DNA from: Phycisphaerales bacterium
GTDB taxonomy: Bacteria > Planctomycetota > Phycisphaerae > Sedimentisphaerales > Anaerobacaceae
Direction: 5' to 3'
NCBI GenBank assembly: GCA_030602885.1
Contig: JAUVYV010000012.1
Location: 20,346-84,345, forward strand
Length of the DNA stretch: 64,000 nucleotides
Positions 34,701 to 44,422 of the stretch are shown piece by piece (the first letter of the stretch is position 1; the number at the start of each line of letters is the position of its first letter). Below the pieces are notes generated by a model. The model saw only the letters and a program-made list of their open reading frames with translations, had not been told where the DNA came from and ran no database searches. A program made the translations under genes and the position numbers.

Positions 34701-35186
34701 ATGAGAATGTCAGTAAAGGAAATCAAGTCTCGATTCGCCTCCGGTTTCTGTCTTGTAGAGACGATGACGACGGCGGTTGTGCTGGTCGTGGCTGTTTTTG
34801 GGATATCGGGCTATCGGTATTACGCAGCGATGGACTGCCGCAAGGCCGAGATGGATGCGACGGCGGGGCGTATTGCGGCCCTTCTGTGTGAGAGCTGGCA
34901 GGGTATGGAGGGGACGCTGAGCTACGACCCGACAACCCACGGCAGCTCATATCTGAATGTGAGCAGCAGCGCCGGCCCTGCCGAGCCGGCGGACTTTACC
35001 TGGCTGACGAGCTTCAAGGCGGTGTCCAACGACTATGAATACTACGTGACATTGTCTTACAAGGACATCAGTCCGGGGCTTCGAGCGCTTAACGTTCTTG
35101 TTGCGTGGTCTCAGAGCAAGCACGCCGCCGGAAGTCCGGCAGAGACAAACAGGACGTTTAGCATGACAAAATACACGGCTTATTAG
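34701..35186 (+). CDS. Pseudopilin-like protein
   Basis: ASGFCLVETMTTAVVLVVAVFGISGYRYY - prepilin-like cleavage site with Glu5. Confidence 0.6.
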   Translation: MRMSVKEIKSRFASGFCLVETMTTAVVLVVAVFGISGYRYYAAMDCRKAEMDATAGRIAALLCESWQGMEGTLSYDPTTHGSSYLNVSSSAGPAEPADFTWLTSFKAVSNDYEYYVTLSYKDISPGLRALNVLVAWSQSKHAAGSPAETNRTFSMTKYTAY

Positions 35187-35213
35187 AATTGCTGTTGACA
35201 GAGAGCGGGGCAG

Positions 35214-35729
35214 ATGGTGCGAAGATATCAGAGCGGAAATGGCCGGCGAGGATTTACGCTCGTCGAGATGATGGTTGCGGTGGCAGCTTCGACAATTGTT
35301 GTCTTTGCAATGGGCCTGGTGATAGCCGACAGCCAGCGTGCCTGGAACCGGATGTACGCCAAGGAGAATTCCAACTTAGTTGCGGACAGCTTCGGCGCCC
35401 GGAGGGCGTTTGAGGCCGTGGTTCGCAAGTGCAGCTCGACCAAGCTGATGATGGATTCATCCGGCAGTACCTTCGAGGCATACTATTACTCGGACGGTTC
35501 TCCAGTCCTCGATCTGTATGCGAAGTTCTACACCGATGACAATGGGGACCTCGTCGTGGAATACGGGCAGTTGAGCCCGCGTGAGACGCTCGAGGTTCAG
35601 AGAATCTGCGAGAATGTGTCAAGCTGTGTATTTGAAAACAGCGGTCGGTCGATTCAGATGACGCTTACGATTGACGACGGCTCGGACAGCGTGACTGTGG
35701 TGTCGTCGGCTGTATTGAATAATCAGTAA
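35214..35729 (+). CDS. Prepilin-type N-terminal cleavage/methylation domain protein
   Basis: RRGFTLVEMMVAVAASTIVVFAMGLV. Confidence 0.85.
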   Translation: MVRRYQSGNGRRGFTLVEMMVAVAASTIVVFAMGLVIADSQRAWNRMYAKENSNLVADSFGARRAFEAVVRKCSSTKLMMDSSGSTFEAYYYSDGSPVLDLYAKFYTDDNGDLVVEYGQLSPRETLEVQRICENVSSCVFENSGRSIQMTLTIDDGSDSVTVVSSAVLNNQ

Positions 35730-35763
35730 ACAACGATTGAACCATCTTTCTATGAGGTGAAAT

Positions 35764-36957
35764 ATGTCTGTATCATTAAAGTCGTCAAGGAACGGCTCAG
35801 CGATGCCGCTTGCCATACTTGTGATAGTAATAGCGTGTGTAATCGGGGTGGGGCTTCTGGGTATGGGGTCAGGCAGGCGGCTGATGTCGGTTCGCGCGAA
35901 CACCAGACTATTGGCGCGGGCAGCGGCGGATGCGGGAATCGAGAAAGCGCTCTATGAAATGAACGAGAGTCTGAAAGTCAAGCCCTGGAACGTCAGTGTG
36001 CTTCCTTCGGTGACGGGTGAGGATTTGCCTCACAGCGGCGGCGCGGTGTACGACTATCAGGTCACGGGTACTATCGGGAGCGGCTACTCGATGCAGTCAA
36101 CCGGTGTCTGCAGCTCGGCTGTAAAGACAGTGACGTGCGACCTGGAGCTTAAAGGCATATTTGATTATGCCCTTTTGACGAAGTACGGTATGGTATTGGC
36201 AAACGGCTCGACCGTGGACTGGGTCAATTTCGGTGCGGACGATGACCTGCTGAAGATAGGGACGCAGGACACTACGGCCGGCGCTTTGGAGCTTAAGAAC
36301 GATTCGACGATAAACGGTGACGTTGTGTGTGGCGCGGGTGGCGACCCAAGCATTGTAGTGAAGGACCAGGGTGCAGATATAACGGGCGATATATATTCGA
36401 CACCCATGGAGCAGGAGCTGCCTTCAATATCGGTTCCGACATGGCTCGCATTACTGCCAAGCCAGGGTGATATTGAGGAACCGGATACGATAACCACTTC
36501 CGGCAAATACGGCAGCATCAGCCTCGGCAACAGCGAGGTGCTCACGATAAGCGGGCCGGTAACGCTTTATGTCACCGGCGATATAACACTTGGTAACGGA
36601 GCAGGGATTGAGATAAATCCCAATTCGTCCCTGACGCTCTATATCGGAGGCGACCTCGAAGGGAAGAACTCAAGCGGGTTCAATAATCTGACAGAGGATT
36701 CAACAAAGCTCAAAATGTACGCCCTGGACACCTGCGAGGACATTGAGTTCAAGAATAACTCGGATTTCTACGGGGCGCTCTACGGCCCCAACGCGGACAT
36801 AATACTGCACAATACGTCGGACATGTATGGGTCGATTATAGGCGAGACGTATGACCAGAGGAACTCCGGCACCTTCTACTACGATGCTGCGCTGCGAGAG
36901 GTAAGCACGGATGACGAGGCTGTCCGCTTTGTCATCAGGAACTGGAGCGAGAGCTGA
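35764..36957 (+). CDS. PilX-like / pseudopilin-associated secreted protein
   Basis: NGSAMPLAILVIVIACVIGVGLLGMGSGRRLMSVRANTRLLARAAADAGIEKALYEMN; follows two prepilin-like genes. Confidence 0.6.
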   Translation: MSVSLKSSRNGSAMPLAILVIVIACVIGVGLLGMGSGRRLMSVRANTRLLARAAADAGIEKALYEMNESLKVKPWNVSVLPSVTGEDLPHSGGAVYDYQVTGTIGSGYSMQSTGVCSSAVKTVTCDLELKGIFDYALLTKYGMVLANGSTVDWVNFGADDDLLKIGTQDTTAGALELKNDSTINGDVVCGAGGDPSIVVKDQGADITGDIYSTPMEQELPSISVPTWLALLPSQGDIEEPDTITTSGKYGSISLGNSEVLTISGPVTLYVTGDITLGNGAGIEINPNSSLTLYIGGDLEGKNSSGFNNLTEDSTKLKMYALDTCEDIEFKNNSDFYGALYGPNADIILHNTSDMYGSIIGETYDQRNSGTFYYDAALREVSTDDEAVRFVIRNWSES

Positions 36958-37153
36958 CACACACCGGCCGCACACACGCCCGCCTCAGGCGCCTGTCCTC
37001 CGGCGGGGGCCACTTGCGCACTTGTGCTCTTACACACACTTGGCTTCCGCCACACACGGTGGGGTCGTCACTTCACAAAAATCACCATTGAAACCTGACG
37101 GCAAAGACGCTACAACTAAGGCGTTTTCATAGATTACAGAGAAAGGGCAGGAA

Positions 37154-37636
37154 ATGGCAAAGGCAATAGTCCTCTATTATTCGAGAAGCGGAAATACAAA
37201 GCAAATGGCGGAACTGATTGCAGAGGCAATGAACAAGGCGGACTTGCCGACCGATTGCAAGCCGGTTGACAAGGTCAAGGTTGAGGACCTGCTCGGCTAC
37301 GATGCAATAGTCGCCGGCTCGCCCACGTACTACGGGACCATGGCAGCACCGCTAAAGCAGCTCTTCGACGAGTCGGTCTCCATGCATGGCCGGCTCGACG
37401 GCAAGGTCGGCGCCGCCTTCACAAGCTCGGCCAACATCGGCGGCGGCAATGAAACCACCGTCCTGAGCATAATACAGGCAATGCTGATAGCAGGCATGAT
37501 TGTACAGGGTGACCCGCAGGGCGACCACTACGGCCCGGTCGCCATCGGCAGTCCCGACCAGAGAGCAGAGCAGAACTGCCACCGCTTAGGTCAAAGAGTC
37601 GCAGAACTAACCAGGAGACTCACTGCCGCACACTAA
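37154..37636 (+). CDS. Flavodoxin-fold protein (NAD(P)H:quinone oxidoreductase/WrbA-like)
   Basis: ALVLYYSRSGNTKQMAELIAEAM-type P-loop (AIVLYYSRSGNTKQMAE), GSPTYYGTMAAPLKQLFDES, AFTSSANIGGGNETT. Confidence 0.85.
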   Translation: MAKAIVLYYSRSGNTKQMAELIAEAMNKADLPTDCKPVDKVKVEDLLGYDAIVAGSPTYYGTMAAPLKQLFDESVSMHGRLDGKVGAAFTSSANIGGGNETTVLSIIQAMLIAGMIVQGDPQGDHYGPVAIGSPDQRAEQNCHRLGQRVAELTRRLTAAH

Positions 37637-37678
37637 GCATCGTGGGTTACAGTAAGCTGCAAGGGTACCAAGACACTC

Positions 37679-38461
37679 CTATATCTGTGAATACTCTGCT
37701 GGTCTGAGGAATATGTTCGTAATGTTCGAGACGATTCTTTCGTCGGCGTACTCAGGAACGGCTCGCAATTCCTTCCATTCCGGGTCGCCGGCGAATCGCC
37801 CCCAGCTCTGCCTGCTCTCATCCATATTTCGAAATACCAGCATATAAGTAAGGTTCGGCATCTTCGCCCCCGTCAGATTCTCGCCGAAAAAGACCGGATG
37901 CAAACCTGTCTTGCGAAATATTTTCACTTCGCCGGTATTGAACATCTCTATCTTCTTCTGTCCGGCCTTTACGCTCGCGCTTTCGTAGATACGAAGCTGA
38001 AAGATTCGCCCCGCCTCGCTGACAGGCGTCTCTAACCGCGGCATACTCGCAAAAGCTGCCATCAATGAGCTTTCAATTCGCTGATAAGCCGGACTTGATG
38101 CGGGAGCATCCAGAAAGGCAGCACCTTTTTGCAAAAACTCCTTATCGGCCAGTAATCTTTGCGTAGCCGTAGCAAACGACTCCAGTGACTTATAGCGAAG
38201 CAGCACGTAAATCGGGCCCAAGTCCCCCATCGGGTAGAACACCCCAACCGGATTTATCTCAATGCGGTTGTAAGCAGCTATGGCAGCATCCCGCATAAAA
38301 CTGTCGAACAGCTTCTTTTGCTCCTGCGTTTCGATATGGAATTTGCGCAGCTCGTAATAATCGCGCTCGTCCTTCTTTTGCGTTTCTTGCGCCGCCGATA
38401 ACGAGTTCAGCCCGGCCGCCCCTGCCAGACACGCCCCCGCCAAGAACTCACGTCTTTGCAT
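37679..38461 (-). CDS. NIPSNAP-family protein with Tat-like signal
   Basis: MQRREFLAGACLAGAAGLNSLSA signal; YYELRKFHIET and IFQLRIYESASVKAGQKKIEMFN motifs. Confidence 0.75.
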   Translation of the reverse strand: MQRREFLAGACLAGAAGLNSLSAAQETQKKDERDYYELRKFHIETQEQKKLFDSFMRDAAIAAYNRIEINPVGVFYPMGDLGPIYVLLRYKSLESFATATQRLLADKEFLQKGAAFLDAPASSPAYQRIESSLMAAFASMPRLETPVSEAGRIFQLRIYESASVKAGQKKIEMFNTGEVKIFRKTGLHPVFFGENLTGAKMPNLTYMLVFRNMDESRQSWGRFAGDPEWKELRAVPEYADERIVSNITNIFLRPAEYSQI

Positions 38462-38625
38462 TGCATGTCCCCTTTCTGATTTTCTTTCCTGTTCTCATAA
38501 TGCGCACAATCGTGCGCTTTTGGCGCACAATTGTCGATGCTATCGCTACCCTCGTTTGGTTATTTTTCCAGGATTCTTTGCACATCCCGCAAGTATTCTT
38601 CGCTCTCCCGTCGGAAAAACCGCGA

Positions 38626-38649
38626 CTTTTTCAACAGCTCCACTGTCCC
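38626..38649. repeat. Left 24-bp inverted repeat
   Basis: CTTTTTCAACAGCTCCACTGTCCC; reverse complement of 40043-40066 with one mismatch. Confidence 0.92.
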
Positions 38650-38659
38650 CATTATTGCA

Positions 38660-39874
38660 TTATTGATTATTGGAAGCAGAACCTTTTTCTGAAGCAGGCT
38701 GTTTCTGAGATTTGTCGCAGGAGGTTTTGGAGAACACAGAACCATATCGAATAGCATCCTGAGGGCATACATTCAGGCAACGAGCACAACTGAAACAATC
38801 AGCAGCAAATAGCTTATCCAATACTCTGCCTTTAGCGGCCTGGGTCGGGCAGGCCTTGATGCACAGCCCACAGTCTGTGCACTTCTCGTGATCGATCTTC
38901 ACCCTCGTTAAGCTAATCCGTTCTGCAATCCACGAAACAAAACCAAAAGGGCAGATAAGATGACAAAACGGCCGGTATGTGAGAAACGCCAGAGTGAGAG
39001 ACACAACAACTGTGACCAGAATCAGCCAATGGTCGAAATCCAGATTGAACAGGTTAAACGGGTTGAGATAATGGTAAATCACAAACCCCTTCCTGCCGCC
39101 GACAATACCGAAGAGAAATAACAGCACTACACAAAACAATCCGCCCCTTATCGTGTTTGTCAGCCAAAATGGCGTTTTCCACTGCTTCATTTTACGGAGT
39201 ATGGGAAGGCTGTAGATCAATTCCTGCAGCGCACCGAACGGGCAAGCCCATCCACAGATAAGCTTGTTCCCGATGACGGCCAATACAACAAAAAAGATCA
39301 AAGCAAGCAATTTTTCGATCACAGACGGGTACAGCCCCACCATGGACTTAAAGACTTTAACTGTCCCTTCCATTGGATTCGGGGATTTGCCCAACACGAA
39401 ACCACATACAAGCACGGTAGCAAGAAGGCATATGATATATGGGATTCGCGGGTACCACAGTTTGCGTTCGGAGATATTTGCATTATCCGGCCGACCAAAG
39501 CGAGTCAGATACACCAGACCAAACAGCACGATTGCCGCAAACAGGTAATATTTTAGTCCTGTCGAGCGATGGGAAAGGACATGTTCAACCGCATGATCCA
39601 GTTGTTCCTGAGATATCCCCAATTCGCTGAGTGGTTTTTTCTTCGGCGTCTCCAGTGATAAAGCAAGCTCGCGTGCCAGGCCCTTACCGGTGACATCCAG
39701 TTTTGCGGCAATTTCCTGGATGCTCATACTTATCGTGAATTGGTTTCCTGCCTCATCGGGCCTGCCAGGTTCGCGTAATATGCCGAGGGCGCTAATCAAA
39801 AGCACCGCTGCTACGCTCACGATAAGCCATATTTTTTGTCGTGGTGATAGTTTTGCCAGATATGTATAGACCAT
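38660..39874 (-). CDS. 4Fe-4S polyferredoxin membrane protein (NapH/NosR-like)
   Basis: CGWACPFGALQELIYSLP, CHLICPFGFVSW, CTDCGLCIKACPTQA, CFSCARCLNVCPQDAI with several TM segments. Confidence 0.85.
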   Translation of the reverse strand: MVYTYLAKLSPRQKIWLIVSVAAVLLISALGILREPGRPDEAGNQFTISMSIQEIAAKLDVTGKGLARELALSLETPKKKPLSELGISQEQLDHAVEHVLSHRSTGLKYYLFAAIVLFGLVYLTRFGRPDNANISERKLWYPRIPYIICLLATVLVCGFVLGKSPNPMEGTVKVFKSMVGLYPSVIEKLLALIFFVVLAVIGNKLICGWACPFGALQELIYSLPILRKMKQWKTPFWLTNTIRGGLFCVVLLFLFGIVGGRKGFVIYHYLNPFNLFNLDFDHWLILVTVVVSLTLAFLTYRPFCHLICPFGFVSWIAERISLTRVKIDHEKCTDCGLCIKACPTQAAKGRVLDKLFAADCFSCARCLNVCPQDAIRYGSVFSKTSCDKSQKQPASEKGSASNNQ

Positions 39875-40042
39875 CGTATTGTTCTCCTAATCTAAGATTT
39901 CCCATTTACCATTGATTCCGCCGTTTTCCTGCAAACTCATTACCCTGTATTGGCAAGCTTCAACGGGAACAGTAATTGTTTTCGAGCATTGTCTTCCAAA
40001 TCCGCCTGCCCAGTGACCTTATATGCCAAGTTTGGAAAACCA

Positions 40043-40066
40043 GGGACAGTGGGGCTGTTGAAAAAG
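40043..40066. repeat. Right 24-bp inverted repeat
   Basis: GGGACAGTGGGGCTGTTGAAAAAG. Confidence 0.92.
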
Positions 40067-40082
40067 CCCCTGATCGCAGCCC

Positions 40083-40853
40083 CTATCTTCCCAGATAGAT
40101 AATAATCCCCGTGAATACGAGAATAACGAACAGGCACACCCCGACCGCCGTGATGAACATCCACCAAAATCGCCGATTCTGCCGCGTCATAACGTATTTC
40201 AGGTACCTGTCGCTGGCTGCGAACGTCTTGCTCATCTGTATTATACTGTCCTTGTGTCCTCCCGTCGTCTGGTTCAGCCTGTCCAGGGTCTCGTTGAACT
40301 TGTTGAAGCTCTCCGTCATTTGAACGTCGGTATCCGCTGCTGCCGCAAGCTGGTGGTTGATTTCCACCATTGCATCGGTCTGCTTGGCCGTCTCGGTGGG
40401 TATCTTGCCCACCGCATGCAGCAACTGCTCGTCCTTGGTGATATTCGCCTTTAGCTGCTCGAATAGCTGCTCGGTGAGCTGGTTTTGGTTCTGTACAACG
40501 GCAGGCCAGCTCTCCAACAGTTTCGGGAGCTGGTCGATTCGAGCCATAAGCTCCTGGTGCTGCGCGAGTTGCTTTCCGAGGTGGTCGTTGATGGCGTGCA
40601 ACTGTCCGACGAGCCGGTCGAAGCTGACCTGTATTCGTTCAAGCGATTCATTCTTGCCTTTTGCCGGTGCCGCCTTGACTACGACGTGGTTGCTATCGGT
40701 GTGGCCATCGCCGTTGCCAGGCCGATCCGATTCGCTGGTATGGCTCATGAGGCCCTCGCTGTCAATTTGCGGCTGGTAGTCCTTGTGCTCTCTGCCGGGC
40801 CTGTGCTCGGTCAGCCAAGTGGTTGCACGAGACCAAAAATCTTTCCAGCCCAT
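40083..40853 (-). CDS. Coiled-coil hypothetical protein with C-terminal TM segment
   Basis: Long heptad-like Q/L/E region and C-terminal WWMFITAVGVCLFVILVFTGIIIYL. Start ambiguous (40886 or 40853). Confidence 0.55.
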   Translation of the reverse strand: MGWKDFWSRATTWLTEHRPGREHKDYQPQIDSEGLMSHTSESDRPGNGDGHTDSNHVVVKAAPAKGKNESLERIQVSFDRLVGQLHAINDHLGKQLAQHQELMARIDQLPKLLESWPAVVQNQNQLTEQLFEQLKANITKDEQLLHAVGKIPTETAKQTDAMVEINHQLAAAADTDVQMTESFNKFNETLDRLNQTTGGHKDSIIQMSKTFAASDRYLKYVMTRQNRRFWWMFITAVGVCLFVILVFTGIIIYLGR

Positions 40854-41523
40854 ATTCCTAATTCCCGAAAGTACAGCCAATCTCATTTTACCAAATTACC
40901 TCAGAAGAACGCCAATTTTCGTTGAATTCTGCATCCACATGTGCCCTGCGCGGGCAAAAAAGGCGTTTTTTGCGCGGCGAAAACGCGCAAAAACATACCC
41001 ACATGCCGTGCAGACCGTGAAAAACCTGTCACATATAGTAGAAATCGGCCAAGAGTGAGCAGAGTCTTGATGCAAAAAGAGCTTAATCGCCGGGGCTCGT
41101 GTCGGCGGGGAGCGGCGGTTGCAACAGGTAGAAGGGGTGAAATGGGTAAGATGCAGGGGGATTTCAATTTTAAGATTAGGTTACTGAGTCCCGGATCGGA
41201 GTCTGTGGTCTCCGCCCGCCAAAAAGACGGTGGGTAAACTGCGCTTCGAGTTGGGGGGTAGTATAAGTATAGCTTATAGTAGGTTTAAAAAGGGTTAGAG
41301 GGGGTTAGGAAAGGGGGGTGGGGGAATGGGCGGGAAGGGGGAATTCGGGGTCGAGAGGGGCAAACGGGGCGGGTTTTGGCGTGCGGCGAAACGTGCGAAA
41401 GTGTGAAAAAAATTGAAAAAATTTGCGAAAAATGGCTGTGAAAAGGCAAAAAAACGCGAAAAAAAGGGGGTTTTGAGAGAATTTTGGGGGCGCATAGTAT
41501 TAGAAAAACTAATAGTATAAAGT

Positions 41524-41565
41524 CGTCTCTCGTCTCTCGTCTGTCGTCTCTCGTCGCTGGTCTCT
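41524..41565. repeat. Heptamer array, CGTCTCT-type, 6 units
   Basis: CGTCTCT CGTCTCT CGTCTGT CGTCTCT CGTCGCT GGTCTCT. Confidence 0.92.
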
Positions 41566-41925
41566 GGCTGGTTGAAGTATGCCTGGCATGCTGAGTTTTT
41601 TAGACGCGGATTGGGTTCGTATAGCGTATCGCGTATTGCGGGTTGCGGGGGGCAAGGGTTTTTTAGACAGGATTACAGGAGTTAGACGGATTTTGTCTTT
41701 GGTGAAGAGAGTTGCGAGCTGCGGGGTCAAGGGTTTTTTTAGACAGGATTACAGGATTTACACAGATTGGGGATGTATTGCGTATCGCGTATTGCGGACA
41801 GCGAACGGGGATTTGGCTTGACTTTGGCGGAGGTGTTGTATTATGTTCGTAGTTGTTTGGCTTAATCAAAAGGACTACGAACCTTTTGGGTTTGCGGCAA
41901 ACAGGAGCGGGATTGGGCACAAGGC

Positions 41926-41985
41926 GGTATGGTATGGTGCGGCATGGTATGGTGTGGTATGGTATGGTGCGGTATGGTATGGTGT
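41926..41985. repeat. 15-bp tandem repeat, 4 units
   Basis: GGTATGGTATGGTGC GGCATGGTATGGTGT GGTATGGTATGGTGC GGTATGGTATGGTGT. Confidence 0.96.
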
Positions 41986-42016
41986 GGATTATTCAGAGAC
42001 GAGGTTGTTAAGAGCC

Positions 42017-43150
42017 TTAGACGTTTGCGCCGGCTTTGGGAGTACCGTCGGTTGCGGTGCAGCAGCGGCTGTATTCTTCAGTTAGGGTGTCAACAAGCTC
42101 TTTGACGGAGATGATTTTGTTTAGTCTATAGGCGTTGGCTCCGGCGAAGGCGAATCCATTTTCCAGGTCACCTTTTTTGGCATTGGTTAATGCTGCACCG
42201 ATGCAGTACGGGGCGTTTTTAAAATCACAGGATTTTAAACACTTCCAGGGACATTTGAAAGGTTTCTTGACACCGGCAGCAACGCTTTCGAGGAACTCAC
42301 AGCGTATGGCCCTTCCCGGCAGGCCGACGGGGCTGTCGATAATGACAATATCTTCTTTTGTACACTCTAAGAATTTCTGTTTAAGTTTCGCAGAGGCGTC
42401 ACACTCGTGGGTTGTAACGAATCTGGTGGCCATCTGGACGCCCTGGGCGCCTAACTGGATGAATTTATGGATGTCTGCACCGGTGTATATTCCTCCGGCG
42501 GCGATTACGGGGATGTTTTTGTTGAACTGCCGGGCGTAGGGTTCTATCGCAGAGACTGTGTCGGGGAGCAGTTTTTCCAGTGCGTATTCGGGGTCGTCGA
42601 GCTGGTCTTTTTTGAAGCCGAGGTGTCCGCCGGCGAGGGGGCCTTCAACAACCACGGCGTCCGGTACATGAGAGTAGCGTTTGGCCCATGCTTTAAAGAT
42701 AATGTCCGCGGCTCTGGCGGAGGATACTATGGGGACAACCTTTGTATGCAGTTCGCCCAGCGTGTCGAGTGGCAGAGTTGAGGGGAGTTTTATAGGCAGT
42801 CCTGCACCGAGAAAGAGTATATCGACCCCTTCATCGACGGAGCATTGTATAAGGTCGTCGAAATCTGAAAGGGCGACCATAATATTTACACCGATGATGC
42901 CGTTAGAGTTGGCCCTTGCGTTTCTTATTTCTCTGCGCAGAGCTCTTATGTTCGCCTCGTTGTAATTCGTGTACCAATCGGGCTCAAACTGTCCAATTCC
43001 GGCGGTGGCAATAACACCTATAGCGCCGGCTATTGCAACGGCTGAGGCCAGGCTTGACAGAGAGATGCCCACGCCCATACCTCCCTGTATGATTGGGACT
43101 TCGACTTGAAGGTTACCTATTCGCAGTGGCGGCATCTTTTCTAAGCACAT
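42017..43150 (-). CDS. Nitronate monooxygenase-family protein (NPD-like)
   Basis: VPIIQGGMGVGISLSSLASAVAIAGAIGVIATAGIG, PVIAAGGIYTGADIHKFIQLGAQGVQMATRFVTTHECDAS. Confidence 0.88.
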   Translation of the reverse strand: MCLEKMPPLRIGNLQVEVPIIQGGMGVGISLSSLASAVAIAGAIGVIATAGIGQFEPDWYTNYNEANIRALRREIRNARANSNGIIGVNIMVALSDFDDLIQCSVDEGVDILFLGAGLPIKLPSTLPLDTLGELHTKVVPIVSSARAADIIFKAWAKRYSHVPDAVVVEGPLAGGHLGFKKDQLDDPEYALEKLLPDTVSAIEPYARQFNKNIPVIAAGGIYTGADIHKFIQLGAQGVQMATRFVTTHECDASAKLKQKFLECTKEDIVIIDSPVGLPGRAIRCEFLESVAAGVKKPFKCPWKCLKSCDFKNAPYCIGAALTNAKKGDLENGFAFAGANAYRLNKIISVKELVDTLTEEYSRCCTATDGTPKAGANV

Positions 43151-43508
43151 ATACGACCTCAGTTAACATTCACGGGATTCTGGAGAGTGCGGTGAATCCG
43201 GCATTGGTGTGATTATATGGCAGGGCCGGGGCTTTGACAAGTGAAAAATCCGCCAAAGAGTGATTGTGAGGATGTGTGTTTGGGATTTTTGGGCTGGTTT
43301 TGCGGTGAGGGGGAGCGAGGAAGGGGAAATGAACGGCAAAAAAGAATAGCGTATTTTTTTGCCGGGGTTATAATGCGGATGTGGCGGCAGGGCCGGCTGT
43401 CTATTTTGCTTTGAATCTTCAGGGAGTTGCATCTCAAGGGCTGATAATAACCGGGCGTACTCTCAGGTTTCACTATCTATGACACCGTTTGGTAATGAGG
43501 GTGAAGTA

Positions 43509-44390
43509 ATGGGTAAGAAGACAAAAAAGAGCTCCCGTGAGTTTGGTCTTGAGGTTGCGGCTATATGCGGCAAGCATTTTTTCAAGCTGGACCATCTGCA
43601 TTACGGGTATTGGGGGAACGGTCTGGAGGTTGGGATAGCGAATCTTCACAGGGCGCAGGAGAGGTACACGGATTTTCTGATTTCGCATATTCCGAAGGGT
43701 GTGGAGACGGTTTTGGACGTCGGATGCGGAGAGGGTTACATAGCGAAGCGGCTGGTGGATAAAGGTTACAAGGTTGACTGTGTTTCGCCGAGTCCTTTTC
43801 TGAGCGAGCGGGCACGTGAGCTCTTAGGGGCCGGCAGCAGGATTTATGAGTGCGGCTATGAAGAGCTCGAGACGACAGAGCGGTACGACATGGCTATGTT
43901 CAGCGAGAGCTTTCAGTACATCGGTTTAGCAGAAGCGCTGGCGCAGACGGTGCGGTTTGTGAATGACGGAGGTTATCTGCTGATATGCGACGTTTTCAAG
44001 GCGGACACGAATGCCAGCGGAGTAATGGGTGGCGGGCACAAGCTGAGACGGTTTTACGACAGGATAGGACGTTATCCATTCGAGCTTGTTGAGGACATCG
44101 ACATAACCGAGCAGACGGCGCCGAATATGGACATACTGGATGACGCACTGAAGAACGTGGTTCAGCCGGTGCTGGACTCGGGTGTGAGCTTTTTAGGCGG
44201 GAGATACCCGTTGATGACGAAGTTTCTGCGGTGGAAGTACCGCAGGCGCATCGAGAAGCTCAACGATAAGTACTTCAACGGGGGCAGGCGCAGCGAGGAT
44301 TTCAAGAAGTACAAGACATATCGGTTTTTCCTCTATGAGAAAGTGCGTGGCGGCGAAGGGCGAAGAGGTCTCAGAAGTATCCGCGGGTAG
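43509..44390 (+). CDS. SAM-dependent methyltransferase
   Basis: ETVLDVGCGEGYIAKRLVDKGYKVDCVSPS motif I; GAGG RBS-like upstream of the ATG at 43509. Confidence 0.82.
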   Translation: MGKKTKKSSREFGLEVAAICGKHFFKLDHLHYGYWGNGLEVGIANLHRAQERYTDFLISHIPKGVETVLDVGCGEGYIAKRLVDKGYKVDCVSPSPFLSERARELLGAGSRIYECGYEELETTERYDMAMFSESFQYIGLAEALAQTVRFVNDGGYLLICDVFKADTNASGVMGGGHKLRRFYDRIGRYPFELVEDIDITEQTAPNMDILDDALKNVVQPVLDSGVSFLGGRYPLMTKFLRWKYRRRIEKLNDKYFNGGRRSEDFKKYKTYRFFLYEKVRGGEGRRGLRSIRG

Positions 44391-44422
44391 TGTGTGAGGC
44401 GGGTATAACGTGGGCGGAGTGG

